Shown here piece after piece: positions 15,122 through 23,550 of a stretch of DNA of 41,530 nt. The position numbers and the translations under genes were made by a program. The stretch's first letter is position 1; every line of letters starts with the position of its first letter. A model generated the notes under the pieces. That model ran no database searches and was not told where the DNA came from. It saw only the letters and a list, made by a program, of their open reading frames with translations. The DNA is from Gemmobacter nectariphilus. GTDB taxonomy: Bacteria > Pseudomonadota > Alphaproteobacteria > Rhodobacterales > Rhodobacteraceae. Location of the stretch: contig DYMU01000023.1 in the NCBI GenBank assembly GCA_020721445.1, forward strand, positions 1 through 41,530. The letters are read 5' to 3'.

Positions 15122-15916
15122 ATGAAACAATACATCCCCTTTTTGAAGCAGGACCCGCTGGTTCCCGTCATTCGCCTGCAAGGGTCGATCGGCATGGGCG
15201 CGCGCAGTCTTTCGGACCAGTCGCTTGCGCCCTTGATCGAGCGGGCTTTCAGCCGTGGCAAGCCGGCGGCAGTGGCGCTGGTCATCAACTCGCCGGGCGG
15301 GTCACCGGTGCAGTCGTCGTTGATCGGCGCGCGCATCCGGCGGCTGGCCGAGGAAAAGAAGGTGCCGGTTCATGCCTTCGTCGAAGATATCGCCGCCTCT
15401 GGCGGCTATTGGCTGGCCACGGCGGCAGATCAGATCTGGGTGGACCCATCGTCGCTGATCGGGTCGATCGGGGTGATCTATGCCAGCTTCGGCTTTCCCG
15501 AGGCGATGCAGAAAGTGGGCGTCGAGCGGCGGGTGCACACGGCGGGCAAGTCGAAATCCTTTGCCGACCCGTTCAAACCTGAACGGCCCGAGGATGTGGA
15601 ACGCATCCACGCGATGCTGGCGCCCTTGCACCAGAATTTCATCGCGCAGGTCAAGGCCGGGCGCGGCGTGCGGCTGAAACCCGACGCCGACCTGTTCAAC
15701 GCCGATATCTGGGTGGGCCAGGCCGGGGTAGAGGTCGGTTTGGCCGATGGCGTGGGCCATCTGGTGCCGAAGATGAAGGAGTTGTTCGGCGAAAAGGTGC
15801 GGCTGGTGCCCTATGGCCAGCGGCGCGGCCTGTTGCAACGCTTTGGTTTTGCGATGGCTGACAGCGTGATGGCAACGGTGGAAGAGCGCGCGCTTTGGGC
15901 GCGCTATGGCCTGTAG
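15122..15916 (+). CDS. S49-family peptidase (SppA/SohB-like)
   Basis: 264 aa. It is a short signal-peptide-peptidase-like serine protease of the ClpP/crotonase fold. It contains ALVINSPGGSP (52-62), the nucleophile S93 in IAASGGYWLA and probable general base K145 in HTAGKSKSFADPF, a Ser-Lys dyad typical of S49. There is no N-terminal membrane anchor, unlike SppA or SohB of E. coli, so it may be peripheral or cytoplasmic. It is followed without a gap by a 61-aa membrane protein gene (stop TAG then ATG) and then an SDR gene, which points to one operon. Its substrates are unknown, possibly remnant signal peptides. Confidence 0.92.
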   Translation: MKQYIPFLKQDPLVPVIRLQGSIGMGARSLSDQSLAPLIERAFSRGKPAAVALVINSPGGSPVQSSLIGARIRRLAEEKKVPVHAFVEDIAASGGYWLATAADQIWVDPSSLIGSIGVIYASFGFPEAMQKVGVERRVHTAGKSKSFADPFKPERPEDVERIHAMLAPLHQNFIAQVKAGRGVRLKPDADLFNADIWVGQAGVEVGLADGVGHLVPKMKELFGEKVRLVPYGQRRGLLQRFGFAMADSVMATVEERALWARYGL

Positions 15917-16102
15917 ATGCTGTTCAAGATCATCCTGATCTTTCTGCTGGCCATGGTTCTGGTCGGCATGATCGGCAAGCTGGTGTTTCCATCGGCGCTG
16001 GACCGGATGAAAAGCAAGGCCCGGCTGAAGCCCGCTGTCTGCAAGACCTGTGGGCGTTATGTTGTTGGCAAAGGCGGCTGTGACTGCGGGAAAAAGGGCT
16101 AG
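15917..16102 (+). CDS. 61-aa membrane protein with C-terminal cysteine cluster
   Basis: One N-terminal membrane helix (MLFKIILIFLLAMVLVGMIGKLVF) is followed by a basic segment and AVCKTCGRYVVGKGGCDCGKKG, whose four cysteines in CxxC...CxC spacing look like a small zinc ribbon. No family name is recognised. Its ATG follows the stop of the S49 peptidase gene directly and the SDR gene begins 3 nt after its stop, so it is translationally coupled within the operon. It could be a membrane partner of the peptidase; this is inference from context. Confidence 0.8.
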   Translation: MLFKIILIFLLAMVLVGMIGKLVFPSALDRMKSKARLKPAVCKTCGRYVVGKGGCDCGKKG

Positions 16103-16105
16103 GCG

Positions 16106-16879
16106 ATGACGGCATTGGTGACGGGGGCAGGCAAGCGCCTTGGCCGCGCTATGGCACTGTATCTGGCGGGGCGCGGGCATGATGTGGCGGTGCACTACGC
16201 CACCTCGGTGGATGAGGCCGAGGCGGTGGCTGACGAGATCCGCGCAATGGGGCGGCGCGCAGCCACGGTGCAGGCCGACCTGCTGATCGAGGCGCAGGTG
16301 GAAAGCTTGGTGTCCCGCGCGGTGGCGGCCTTGGGGCCGCTGACGGTGCTGGTCAACAATGCGTCAATCTTTGAGCATGACACGGTGAAAACCGGAACCC
16401 GCAACAGTTGGGACCGGGCGATGGAAACCAACTTGCGCGCGCCATTCGTGCTGACCCAGGCCTTTGCCGCACAATGCCCGCCCGCCGTGATCGACGAAAA
16501 CGGCGAGCCTTTGGCCCAAGGTCTGGTGATCAACATGATCGACCAGCGGGTGCATCGGCTGACGCCCGAGTTCGCCAGCTATACCATCGCCAAGATGGGC
16601 CTTTGGGCGCTGACGCGGACGGCGGCACAGGCCCTTGCCCCCGATGTGCGGGTCAATGGCATCGGTCCGGGGCCGACCTTGCAGGGCGCGCGGCAGTCGG
16701 ACGCGCAGTTTGGCAAACAGCGGGCGGCGACCATTTCCGGGCGTGGCGCGCACCCGTCCGATATCACCGCAGCACTTGGGTTTTTCCTCGATTCGCCGGC
16801 CGTAACTGGGCAAATGATCGCCGTTGATGGCGGGCAGCATCTGGCGTGGCAGACCCCCGATGTGATGGGGATTGAGTAG
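16106..16879 (+). CDS. SDR-family oxidoreductase (FolM/pteridine-reductase-like)
   Basis: 257 aa short-chain dehydrogenase. The nucleotide-binding motif ALVTGAGKRLGRAMA (3-17), NNAS (88-91) and the active-site YTIAK (Y/K catalytic pair, about 156-160) are present, as is the C-terminal VTGQMIAVDGGQHLAW. The GKRLGR form of the glycine motif and an HY after the second strand resemble pteridine reductase/dihydromonapterin reductase (FolM) and favour NADPH, but substrate assignment is tentative. It is the third gene of the S49 peptidase operon, spaced by 3 nt. Confidence 0.88.
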   Translation: MTALVTGAGKRLGRAMALYLAGRGHDVAVHYATSVDEAEAVADEIRAMGRRAATVQADLLIEAQVESLVSRAVAALGPLTVLVNNASIFEHDTVKTGTRNSWDRAMETNLRAPFVLTQAFAAQCPPAVIDENGEPLAQGLVINMIDQRVHRLTPEFASYTIAKMGLWALTRTAAQALAPDVRVNGIGPGPTLQGARQSDAQFGKQRAATISGRGAHPSDITAALGFFLDSPAVTGQMIAVDGGQHLAWQTPDVMGIE

Positions 16880-17198
16880 ATCCGGCAAATCCCGCGGCGA
16901 AGTTGTCCACTTTTCGTGATTCGTTCACGCACCCGTTACACAAACATCTGATTTCACTGGATTTAACCAAGTGATGAAAAATCTTATCAATGAAATCAAA
17001 TGGTTACAATTGTGCCTATTTTTCGCGCATCTCAAGGAAACTGGCCAAAAACAAGGGAAAATTGCCGATACCGAAAGTTTCTCCGCAGACTTACCCACAG
17101 AAACGGTGGACTTCTTCTCTCTTGCCTCAGGGCCGATATCATTGCAGCGAGACGCCAGAATCAATGACTGAAATCGAAGCGTTTTCCGGGGGGTATTC
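16880..17198. other. AT-rich intergenic region before uvrC
   Basis: The 319 bp between the SDR gene and uvrC are markedly AT-rich from about 16910 to 17110. They hold an imperfect 12-bp inverted repeat (16946-16957 with 16991-17002) enclosing a smaller stem (TCACTGG/CCaAGTGA), and one near-DnaA-box, TTACCCACA (17091-17099). A 66-codon open frame (16971-17171) has no Shine-Dalgarno sequence. It is likely the uvrC promoter region. Confidence 0.55.
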
Positions 17199-19073
17199 TT
17201 GAGCGACATTGACCCGCAGATCCCTGCCCAAGCAACCGGGCAGGCCGTCATTCAGGGCTATCTCAAGACGCTGGATGCCTCGCCCGGCGTCTATCGCATG
17301 CTGAACGCCAAGGGCGAGGTGCTGTATGTCGGCAAGGCGCGCAACCTGCGGGCGCGGGTGTCGAACTATGCCCGGCCTTCGGGCCATTCGGCGCGGATTG
17401 CGCGGATGATCTTTGAAACCGCCAGCATGATGTTCCTGACCACCCGGACCGAGGTGGAGGCGCTGCTGCTGGAACAGAACCTGATCAAGCAACTCAAGCC
17501 GCGTTACAACGTGCTGATGCGGGATGACAAAAGCTTTCCCAACATCCTGATTTCAAAAACCCACGCCTTTCCGCAGTTGAAAAAGCACCGCGGCAAACGC
17601 AGCGAGAAGGGGTCATACTTCGGCCCGTTCGCCAGTGCCGGCGCGGTGAACCGCACGCTGAACCAGTTGCAGAAGGTGTTCCTGTTGCGCAACTGCACCG
17701 ATGCGATGTTTGAAAGCCGCACCCGGCCTTGCCTGCAACACCAGATCAAACGCTGTGCGGCACCCTGTGTGGGCAAGGTCAGCGCCGAAGGTTATGCGCA
17801 GCTTGTGGCCGATGCCGAGCGGTTCTTGCAGGGCAAGACCACCGATGTGCAATCCAATCTGGCCGCCGAAATGGCCAAAGCCTCGGATGAGATGGAGTTT
17901 GAGCGCGCCGCCGCCCTGCGGGACCGGATCAAGGCGCTGACTCAGGTGCAGCAGGCGCAAGGCATCAACCCGCGCGGCGTGGCCGAGGCCGATGTGGTGG
18001 CGCTGCATCTGGAGGGCGGGCAGGCCTGCGTGCAGGTGTTCTTCATCCGGGCCAACCAAAGCTGGGGCAACCGCGATTTCTATCCGCGCACCGGGGCAGG
18101 GGCGGAAGAGGCCGAGATTTTGACCGCCTTCCTGACCCAGTTTTATGACGACAAGGAACCACCCCGGCTGATCTTGCTGTCGCACACGGTCGAAGATGAA
18201 GACCTTGTGGTGCAGGCGCTGTCCGAACGGGCAGGGCGCAAGGTGGAATTGGCGGTGCCGTTGCGTGGCGAAAAGGCGGAACTGGTGGAAAACGCCGCCC
18301 GCAATGCCCGCGAAAGTCTGGCGCGCAAGATGGCCGAAGGGGCCACGCAGAACAAGCTGCTGGCGGGGCTGGCCGAGGCCTTCGATCTGGACCGCCCACC
18401 CGCGCGGATCGAGGTTTACGACAACGCCCATATCCAAGGCACCAATGCCGTGGGTGGCATGATCGTGGCGGGGCCGGACGGCTTTGTGAAATCGCAATAC
18501 CGCAAGTTCAACATCAAGTCGGATGCCGGGGCCAACTCGGACGACTTTGGCATGATGAAAGAGGTGCTGACCCGGCGGTTTGAGCGGCTGATCAAGGAAG
18601 ACCCTGAACGCAAGTCGGACATGTGGCCCGACCTGTTGCTGATCGACGGCGGTGCGGGGCAGGTGTCGGCGGTGGCCGAAATCATGGCCGAGTTGGGGGT
18701 GGATGACGTGCCCTTCATCGGCGTGGCCAAAGGCGTGGACCGCGACCATGGCAAGGAGGAGTTCCACCGTCTGGGCGAGCGGCCCTTTGCCCTGCAACGC
18801 AATGACCCGGTGCTTTATTTCGTGCAGCGCCTGAGGGATGAGGCGCACCGCTGGGCCAATGGCGCGCATGTGGCCAAGCGGGCAAAGGCTGTCGGGGTCA
18901 CACCTTTGGACGATATCCCCGGTGTCGGGGCCACCCGCAAACGCGCACTGCTGGCGCATTTCGGCAGCGCCAAGGCGGTGTCACGCGCCGGGCTGTCAGA
19001 CCTGACGGCGGTGGATGGCATATCCGAGGCGATGGCGCAGGTGATCTACGATTATTTCAACGTGCGAGGCTGA
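17199..19073 (+). CDS. uvrC: UvrC, excinuclease ABC subunit C
   Basis: 624 aa, full length. It makes both incisions in nucleotide excision repair with UvrA and UvrB. The N-terminal GIY-YIG nuclease ([30 protein letters not shown], from about residue 28) is followed by the UvrB-interacting UVR motif ([17 protein letters not shown], about 231-247). Next comes the RNase H-like C-terminal nuclease ([19 protein letters not shown], then [13 protein letters not shown]), and last the helix-hairpin-helix region ([20 protein letters not shown]). The start is TTG at 17199 behind a G-rich Shine-Dalgarno; no better ATG fits. No LexA box was found upstream. A hairpin follows the stop. Confidence 0.97.
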   Translation: MSDIDPQIPAQATGQAVIQGYLKTLDASPGVYRMLNAKGEVLYVGKARNLRARVSNYARPSGHSARIARMIFETASMMFLTTRTEVEALLLEQNLIKQLKPRYNVLMRDDKSFPNILISKTHAFPQLKKHRGKRSEKGSYFGPFASAGAVNRTLNQLQKVFLLRNCTDAMFESRTRPCLQHQIKRCAAPCVGKVSAEGYAQLVADAERFLQGKTTDVQSNLAAEMAKASDEMEFERAAALRDRIKALTQVQQAQGINPRGVAEADVVALHLEGGQACVQVFFIRANQSWGNRDFYPRTGAGAEEAEILTAFLTQFYDDKEPPRLILLSHTVEDEDLVVQALSERAGRKVELAVPLRGEKAELVENAARNARESLARKMAEGATQNKLLAGLAEAFDLDRPPARIEVYDNAHIQGTNAVGGMIVAGPDGFVKSQYRKFNIKSDAGANSDDFGMMKEVLTRRFERLIKEDPERKSDMWPDLLLIDGGAGQVSAVAEIMAELGVDDVPFIGVAKGVDRDHGKEEFHRLGERPFALQRNDPVLYFVQRLRDEAHRWANGAHVAKRAKAVGVTPLDDIPGVGATRKRALLAHFGSAKAVSRAGLSDLTAVDGISEAMAQVIYDYFNVRG

Positions 19074-19076
19074 TGC

Positions 19077-19095
19077 CGGCAGCAGGGTGCTGCCG
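19077..19095. terminator. Hairpin between uvrC and desaturase gene
   Basis: CGGCAGCA-ggg-TGCTGCCG is a perfect 8-bp stem between convergent genes. There is no T-tract, so termination is likely but not certain. Confidence 0.5.
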
Positions 19096-19121
19096 ACACG
19101 AAGACGGCGATCTGCTGTGCA

Positions 19122-20168
19122 TTACGCCTTTTGTTCAGCCCAGACGCGGCCCGCCTCGCGGAAGGTGACCAGCCGCCGCCCGGCCTTGTCCCACAGGTGC
19201 AGCCGCGCGCAGGACAGGCTTTCGCGCAGCGTCAGAACCTGGGCTTCGGCCAAGGCCGGATAGTCGCGCAAGATCTCGGTCAGGCGGTAGAACGGGATGC
19301 GGGCATACAGGTGGTGCACATGGTGGATGCCGATATTTGCCGTCAACCAGGCAAGCGGGGCGGGAAGCCTGTAATGCGAACTGCCCAGCAGGGCGGCGTC
19401 ATGCAACTGCCAGTCGGCCTCATGGTCCCAATAGGTGTCTTCGAACTGATGCTGCACAAAGAACAGCCACACCCCGATGGTCGCCGCTGACACCACAGTC
19501 GGCACATAGATCAGCGCAACCACCTGCCAGCCGCCGAAATAATACAGCGTGCCAACCATCACCGCGATGCCCAGATTGGTGCCCATGGCCGACAGCCAAT
19601 AGCGCCAGCCCGACCGCATCAGCCCCAGTGGCAAGCGGTGTTCCAGCATGAACAGATAGGCCGGACCCAGGCCGAACATCACAAGCGGGCTGCGATAGGC
19701 GCGATACAAGGCGCGCCCGAACCAGCCGCGCTGATAGAACTCCTCGACCGTCAATGTCGCGACATCGCCGATCCCGCGCCGATCCAGATTGCCGGCATTG
19801 GCGTGGTGAATGGAATGGCCACGCTTCCACACCGTATAGGGCGTCAGCGTCAGCACGCCGATGATCCGCCCGATCCAGTCGTTGGTCTGGCGGCCGACAA
19901 AGAACGACTGATGCCCGCAATCGTGCTGGATCAGGAAAAGCCGCACCAGCCAGAACCCGTTCAACAGTGCAAGTGCCAAGGCCAGCCACGGGCTGACCGA
20001 CAGGGCGGCCCAGGCTGCGGCCCAAAAGGCCACAAAACCCGCGCCTGTCACCGTCAGTTCAAACAGCGACCTTGGGCGCGACGGGTCACGGTATTTTGCC
20101 AGGATCGGCAGCCATTTCCGGGCGCTTACCTCTTGGGCTTGCGTCAGGTCGTCAGTCAGGTTCGTCAT
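19122..20168 (-). CDS. Membrane fatty acid desaturase
   Basis: 348 aa from the second of two adjacent ATGs (20168; 20171 is equally possible). It is an integral-membrane di-iron desaturase. Three histidine boxes are present: HDCGH (about 87-91), HSIHH (about 123-127) and HHVHH near the C-terminal third. Several hydrophobic spans lie around them (FVAFWAAAWAALSVSPWLALALALL, TNLGIAVMVGTLYYFGG, LIYVPTVVSAATIGVWLFF). The box spacing fits acyl-lipid delta-12/omega-type desaturases; regiospecificity cannot be read. It is convergent with uvrC. Two perfect inverted repeats lie upstream (20180-20207 and 20232-20249). Confidence 0.92.
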   Translation of the reverse strand: MTNLTDDLTQAQEVSARKWLPILAKYRDPSRPRSLFELTVTGAGFVAFWAAAWAALSVSPWLALALALLNGFWLVRLFLIQHDCGHQSFFVGRQTNDWIGRIIGVLTLTPYTVWKRGHSIHHANAGNLDRRGIGDVATLTVEEFYQRGWFGRALYRAYRSPLVMFGLGPAYLFMLEHRLPLGLMRSGWRYWLSAMGTNLGIAVMVGTLYYFGGWQVVALIYVPTVVSAATIGVWLFFVQHQFEDTYWDHEADWQLHDAALLGSSHYRLPAPLAWLTANIGIHHVHHLYARIPFYRLTEILRDYPALAEAQVLTLRESLSCARLHLWDKAGRRLVTFREAGRVWAEQKA

Positions 20169-20179
20169 CAAGGGGCCTT

Positions 20180-20207
20180 TGCGGCTTGATCATTCGGTTC
20201 AGCCGCA
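20180..20207. promoter_or_regulatory. Inverted repeat adjacent to desaturase start
   Basis: TGCGGCT (20180-20186) and AGCCGCA (20201-20207) form a perfect repeat in the 5' region of the desaturase gene. It could be an operator or a leader hairpin. Confidence 0.4.
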
Positions 20208-20231
20208 CGAGGGCAGGCGGTGCTTCGGGTT

Positions 20232-20249
20232 GGCGACAGGTATGTCGCC
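20232..20249. promoter_or_regulatory. Inverted repeat in desaturase promoter region
   Basis: GGCGACA-ggta-TGTCGCC is a perfect 7-bp inverted repeat about 65-80 bp upstream of the desaturase start. It is a candidate operator or the end hairpin of rlmN-side DNA. Confidence 0.4.
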
Positions 20250-20310
20250 GGATAGGGTGACGCTACAAGACTATTGCAGGCAAAGGGGACGCGGCAAAAC
20301 GCGCATCGGG

Positions 20311-21498
20311 TCAGGCCTGCGGCAGACCCGCATCCGCTGCGATCTGGCGCGCCGATTTGCGGGCGCGTTCGGTGGCCGATTTCAACTGGCCGCAGGCAGC
20401 CATGATGTCTTCGCCGCGCGGGGTGCGAATGGGGCTGGCGTAACCGGCATGATAGATGATGTCGGCAAAGGCATGGATGCGGTTGCCGCTTGAGCGTTTG
20501 TATGGCGCGCCGGGCCATTCGTTGAACGGGATCAGGTTCACCTTGGCCGGGATGCCTTCCAGCAGTTTCACCAGCCGGTGGGCGTCTTCCTTGCTGTCGT
20601 TCACGCCGTCCAGCATGACATATTCAAAGGTGATCCGTTCGCTGTTCGACAGGCCGGGATAGGCCCGCAGCGCATCAAGCAAGGTGGCGATGTTCCAGCG
20701 CTTGTTGATCGGCACCAACTGGTCACGCACCTCATCGGTGGTGGCATGGAAGCTGACGGCCAACAGACAGCCGATTTCTGTCGCGGTGCGGGCAATTTCC
20801 GGCACCACGCCACTGGTGGACAGGGTGATGCGGCGGCGGCCAAGGGCGATGCCTTCGTTGTCCATCACCACCTTCATCGCATCGCGCACGTTGTCGAAGT
20901 TATACAGCGGCTCGCCCATGCCCATCAGCACGACGTTGGAAATCAGGCGCTGTTCGTCTTTGGGGGCGCCTTGAACTGGCCACTCGCCCAGATCGTCGCG
21001 CGCCAGCATGACTTGGCCGACGATTTCACCCGCCGTCAGGTTGCGCACCAGCTTTTGCGTGCCGGTGTGGCAGAACGAACAGGTCAGCGTGCAGCCGACC
21101 TGACTGGAAATGCACAGGGTGCCGCGGTCGGTCTCGGGGATATAGACCACCTCGACCTCGTGCCCGCCGGCAATACGGACCAGGTATTTGCGGGTGCCAT
21201 CGGTCGATACCTGCTTGTTGACGATCTCGGGCAGTTCCACCACGAAATGATCGGCCAGCAGTGTGCGGTAATCCTTGGCCAGATTGGTCATGGCGGCGAA
21301 ATCCCGCACGCCCCAGTGATAAACCCACTGCCAGACCTGCCCCAGCCGCATCTTGGCCTGCTTTTCGGGGGTTCCCGCCGCAATCAGGGCGGCCCGCAAC
21401 TGATCACGCGTCAAGCCGACAAGGTTGATCTTGCCGCCCTCTGGCAGCTTGCGCGGCAGGGTCAGCACATCCTGGGTGATCGGCGCGGAAATTGTCAT
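20311..21498 (-). CDS. rlmN: RlmN, 23S rRNA A2503 / tRNA A37 C2-methyltransferase
   Basis: 395 aa. Radical-SAM enzyme that methylates A2503 of 23S rRNA and A37 of some tRNAs. The cluster motif C136-x3-C140-x2-C143 ([12 protein letters not shown]) is present with C129 just before it and the second catalytic cysteine in the C-terminal AACGQL. Family segments [28 protein letters not shown] and [17 protein letters not shown] are intact. ATG 21498 ([10 protein letters not shown]) gives the usual length; an in-frame upstream ATG at 21564 adds 22 unlikely residues. It is transcribed away from ialB's terminator and toward the desaturase gene. Confidence 0.97.
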   Translation of the reverse strand: MTISAPITQDVLTLPRKLPEGGKINLVGLTRDQLRAALIAAGTPEKQAKMRLGQVWQWVYHWGVRDFAAMTNLAKDYRTLLADHFVVELPEIVNKQVSTDGTRKYLVRIAGGHEVEVVYIPETDRGTLCISSQVGCTLTCSFCHTGTQKLVRNLTAGEIVGQVMLARDDLGEWPVQGAPKDEQRLISNVVLMGMGEPLYNFDNVRDAMKVVMDNEGIALGRRRITLSTSGVVPEIARTATEIGCLLAVSFHATTDEVRDQLVPINKRWNIATLLDALRAYPGLSNSERITFEYVMLDGVNDSKEDAHRLVKLLEGIPAKVNLIPFNEWPGAPYKRSSGNRIHAFADIIYHAGYASPIRTPRGEDIMAACGQLKSATERARKSARQIAADAGLPQA

Positions 21499-21571
21499 GT
21501 CTTGGTCCACTGGTCGGGAAGCGCCATGGTATACGGCAGTCACGATGAAAACGGAACCGGTCAATTGAAGA

Positions 21572-21594
21572 ACGCCCCTGTCATGCAGGGGCGT
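21572..21594 (-). terminator. Terminator hairpin after ialB
   Basis: ACGCCCCTG-tcatg-CAGGGGCGT is a perfect 9-bp stem. On the minus strand it is followed by a moderately T-rich TTCTTCAATT, 24 bp after the ialB stop. Confidence 0.7.
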
Positions 21595-21617
21595 GTCGGT
21601 CTTTCAGGGACATGCCG

Positions 21618-22142
21618 TTATTGACAGCGCTTTTCCGCCTCTTCCATCGCGGCGGTAAAGCCAACCAGACTGAAGGTATCCCTTGTCTGGGTGCCGCGGC
21701 CCGACGCCCCGGTCAGCACCGCGGTCGAGCCCTTTTTCATTGCGGTCAGCAGGGCATTGTCTGCCTCGGCCGTGGTGGGCCAAGCCCATTCGCCATCGGC
21801 AAAAAGTTCAAACGTGGCGCCGTCGATCTCCATCTTGACCATCGAGTCCTTGGCAAAGGGGTAACCGCCCGAGAACGACACCTCACCCTTGTCGCCTGCA
21901 CCGGGGCGGAAGGTCACGAACAACAGGATGTCGCCGCGCCGCACCGAAACCGGCTGACCGTCGCGGGTGTTTACGGTTTCCTTGGGCTTGGACACGCCCC
22001 AGCATTCTTTCGGGTTCTCTTCCGTGAACACATACCAGTCGGCTTTCACCTCAACGAGGTTGGTGGATTCCTGCGCGAATGCCGACGGGGCGGCACAAGC
22101 CAAGGCTGCCACAAGCGCAGCACGGATAAAGATGGATGTCAT
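21618..22142 (-). CDS. Invasion-associated locus B (IalB) family protein
   Basis: 174 aa secreted protein. The signal peptide MTSIFIRAALVAALACAAPSAFA ends with an AxA site. The mature part contains WYVFTEENPKECWGVSKPKETVN, RRGDILLFVTFRPG and FELFADGEWAWPTTAEADNALLTAMKKGSTAVLTGASGRGTQTRDTFSLVGFTAA, the pattern of the IalB family (named for a Bartonella invasion gene but widespread in free-living alphaproteobacteria; function unclear). ATG 22142 with GGAGG upstream is the start; in-frame sequence further upstream is not protein-like. A conserved Cys pair (in KECWG and the C-terminal KRCQ) may form a disulfide. Confidence 0.9.
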   Translation of the reverse strand: MTSIFIRAALVAALACAAPSAFAQESTNLVEVKADWYVFTEENPKECWGVSKPKETVNTRDGQPVSVRRGDILLFVTFRPGAGDKGEVSFSGGYPFAKDSMVKMEIDGATFELFADGEWAWPTTAEADNALLTAMKKGSTAVLTGASGRGTQTRDTFSLVGFTAAMEEAEKRCQ

Positions 22143-22315
22143 AACGTTCACAGCCTCCAAGCTGTTTTTGCCTTCGCCCTGCTGCCACCGCTTTTTGACG
22201 CGGCTTTTCCCGTGGCGTAAGGGCGTTCTACCCGATATCCCACTGATAATGCAAAAAGGCCAATCCGCGAAAGCCCCATGGGCAACAAATCGCGCATCTG
22301 TGACGGGACAAACCG

Positions 22316-23314
22316 ATGCAAACAGCAGAACCAATGGTCGAAGTCTGGCGCGGCGACCGACTGGAAAGCCAGCATGCCGGCCATGCGGTGATCTGGGGCG
22401 AGGCGGGGATGGCGCAGGTCTGGGGCAACCCCGCTGCGCTGATTTATCCCCGCTCATCGTGCAAGATGATTCAGGCGCTGCCCTTGGTCGAAAGCGGCGC
22501 GGCCGATGCCGTGGGGCTGACCGACCGCCATCTGGCGCTGTCTTGCGCCAGCCATCAGGGCGCGGCGCTGCATGTCGGCATGACCGGCCGCTGGCTGGCC
22601 GATCTGGGGCTGGCCGAGCCCGATTTGCGCTGCGGCGCGCACGAGCCCTATGACCGTGACGAACGCAACCGCCTGATCCGCGCAGATCAGCCTGCGTGCC
22701 AGTTGCACAACAATTGTTCGGGCAAGCATTGCGGCTTTCTGACCGCCACGCAGCACATGAAGGCCGGGCCGGAATATGTCGAGGTGGACCACCCCTTGCA
22801 GCGCGCGATCCGGCAGGCGACCGTAGAGGTGACGGGCGAGACGGTGGCAGGCTATGGCATCGACGGCTGCTCGGCGCCCAATTTCGCGATGTCGCTGGCC
22901 GGTCTGGCCCGCGCGATGCAGGCGTTTGCCGCGGCGCGCGACACCGGCGATGCCCGTCAGCGGGCGATGGTCAGGCTGCGTGATGCCATGGCGGCCCATC
23001 CCGAACTGGTCGCTGGCGAAGGCCGGGCCTGCACCGAGTTGATGCGCGCCATGGGCGGGCAGGTGGCGATCAAGACCGGGGCCGAGGCAGTGTTCGTCGC
23101 CATGATCCCGTCGCTGAAGCTGGGCGTTGCCGTGAAGATTGCCGATGGCGCGACCCGGGCATCCGAAGCCGTGATTGTCGCCATCCTGTCGCGTCTGGGG
23201 GTGCTGGACGCAGCACATCCGATGGCGCAAAAGCGCCTGCCCGCGGCGCAACGCAACTGGCGTGGGCTGGCAACGGGCGAGTTGCGGCTGGCTGCGGGCT
23301 TTGCGGCACGGTGA
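22316..23314 (+). CDS. Rhizobium-type L-asparaginase (class 3)
   Basis: 332 aa. It is similar to the R. etli inducible asparaginase family, which is unrelated to E. coli AnsA/AnsB and carries Ser-Lys pairs and a zinc site. It contains YPRSSCKMIQALPLVESGA (S47/K50 pair), SCASHQG (S79), LHNNCSGKHCGFL (C134 and K137) and YGIDGCSAPNF (C185), and ends ATGELRLAAGF. It probably hydrolyses L-asparagine to aspartate and ammonia. No signal peptide, so cytoplasmic. The start at 22316 lacks a strong Shine-Dalgarno; M7 is an alternative. It is divergent from ialB. Confidence 0.9.
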   Translation: MQTAEPMVEVWRGDRLESQHAGHAVIWGEAGMAQVWGNPAALIYPRSSCKMIQALPLVESGAADAVGLTDRHLALSCASHQGAALHVGMTGRWLADLGLAEPDLRCGAHEPYDRDERNRLIRADQPACQLHNNCSGKHCGFLTATQHMKAGPEYVEVDHPLQRAIRQATVEVTGETVAGYGIDGCSAPNFAMSLAGLARAMQAFAAARDTGDARQRAMVRLRDAMAAHPELVAGEGRACTELMRAMGGQVAIKTGAEAVFVAMIPSLKLGVAVKIADGATRASEAVIVAILSRLGVLDAAHPMAQKRLPAAQRNWRGLATGELRLAAGFAAR

Positions 23315-23489
23315 AAGGCCCCCGCCACAAGGACGAGGGCCCAACCAACTACCCAGCGTGACGACCCGGCAACCGAACTGGGTGGGGGCAATCTGTCGAT
23401 CACCGGGCCTTGCACGCTACGTCATGCTGTGATGCAGGATCTTCGTGGCGGAAATCCGGTGTGCATCGGGCTGTGCACGGGCCTTTCAC
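23311..23489. other. Possible structured RNA or hairpin-bounded region
   Basis: A perfect 11-bp inverted repeat, GTGAAAGGCCC (23311-23321) and GGGCCTTTCAC (23479-23489), encloses 157 bp with smaller complementary pairs such as ACCCAG/CTGGGT. It fills most of the gap between the asparaginase and DUF2794 genes and overlaps the asparaginase stop. The size resembles a small RNA, but no known family was recognised. Confidence 0.3.
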
Positions 23490-23550
23490 GGTGAAACTGT
23501 GGCCTCGGCTTCGGGCTTGATTTGTGCGGGCACCTGCGTAAGCTAAGGTG

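Noticed and set aside
16925-16940. LexA box before uvrC
   Set aside because: GTTCACGCACCCGTTA has an 8-nt spacer and GTTA instead of GTTC, so it does not match GTTC-N7-GTTC.
16903-17099. Replication origin (DnaA boxes)
   Set aside because: Only one near-match (TTACCCACA) and one poor match (TTGTCCACT) are present. There are no box clusters and no origin-type neighbours.
16971-17171. 66-codon frame before uvrC as a possible gene
   Set aside because: No ribosome-binding site, and the frame lies in AT-rich promoter-like DNA. Its translation has no recognisable feature.
17613-18959. 448-codon minus-strand frame within uvrC
   Set aside because: It is a shadow of uvrC, which has a full set of UvrC domains.
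23311-23489. Definite 6S RNA or SRP RNA call
   Set aside because: The size is right, but no family consensus was recognised and the left arm overlaps a stop codon. It was kept only as a possible structured region.
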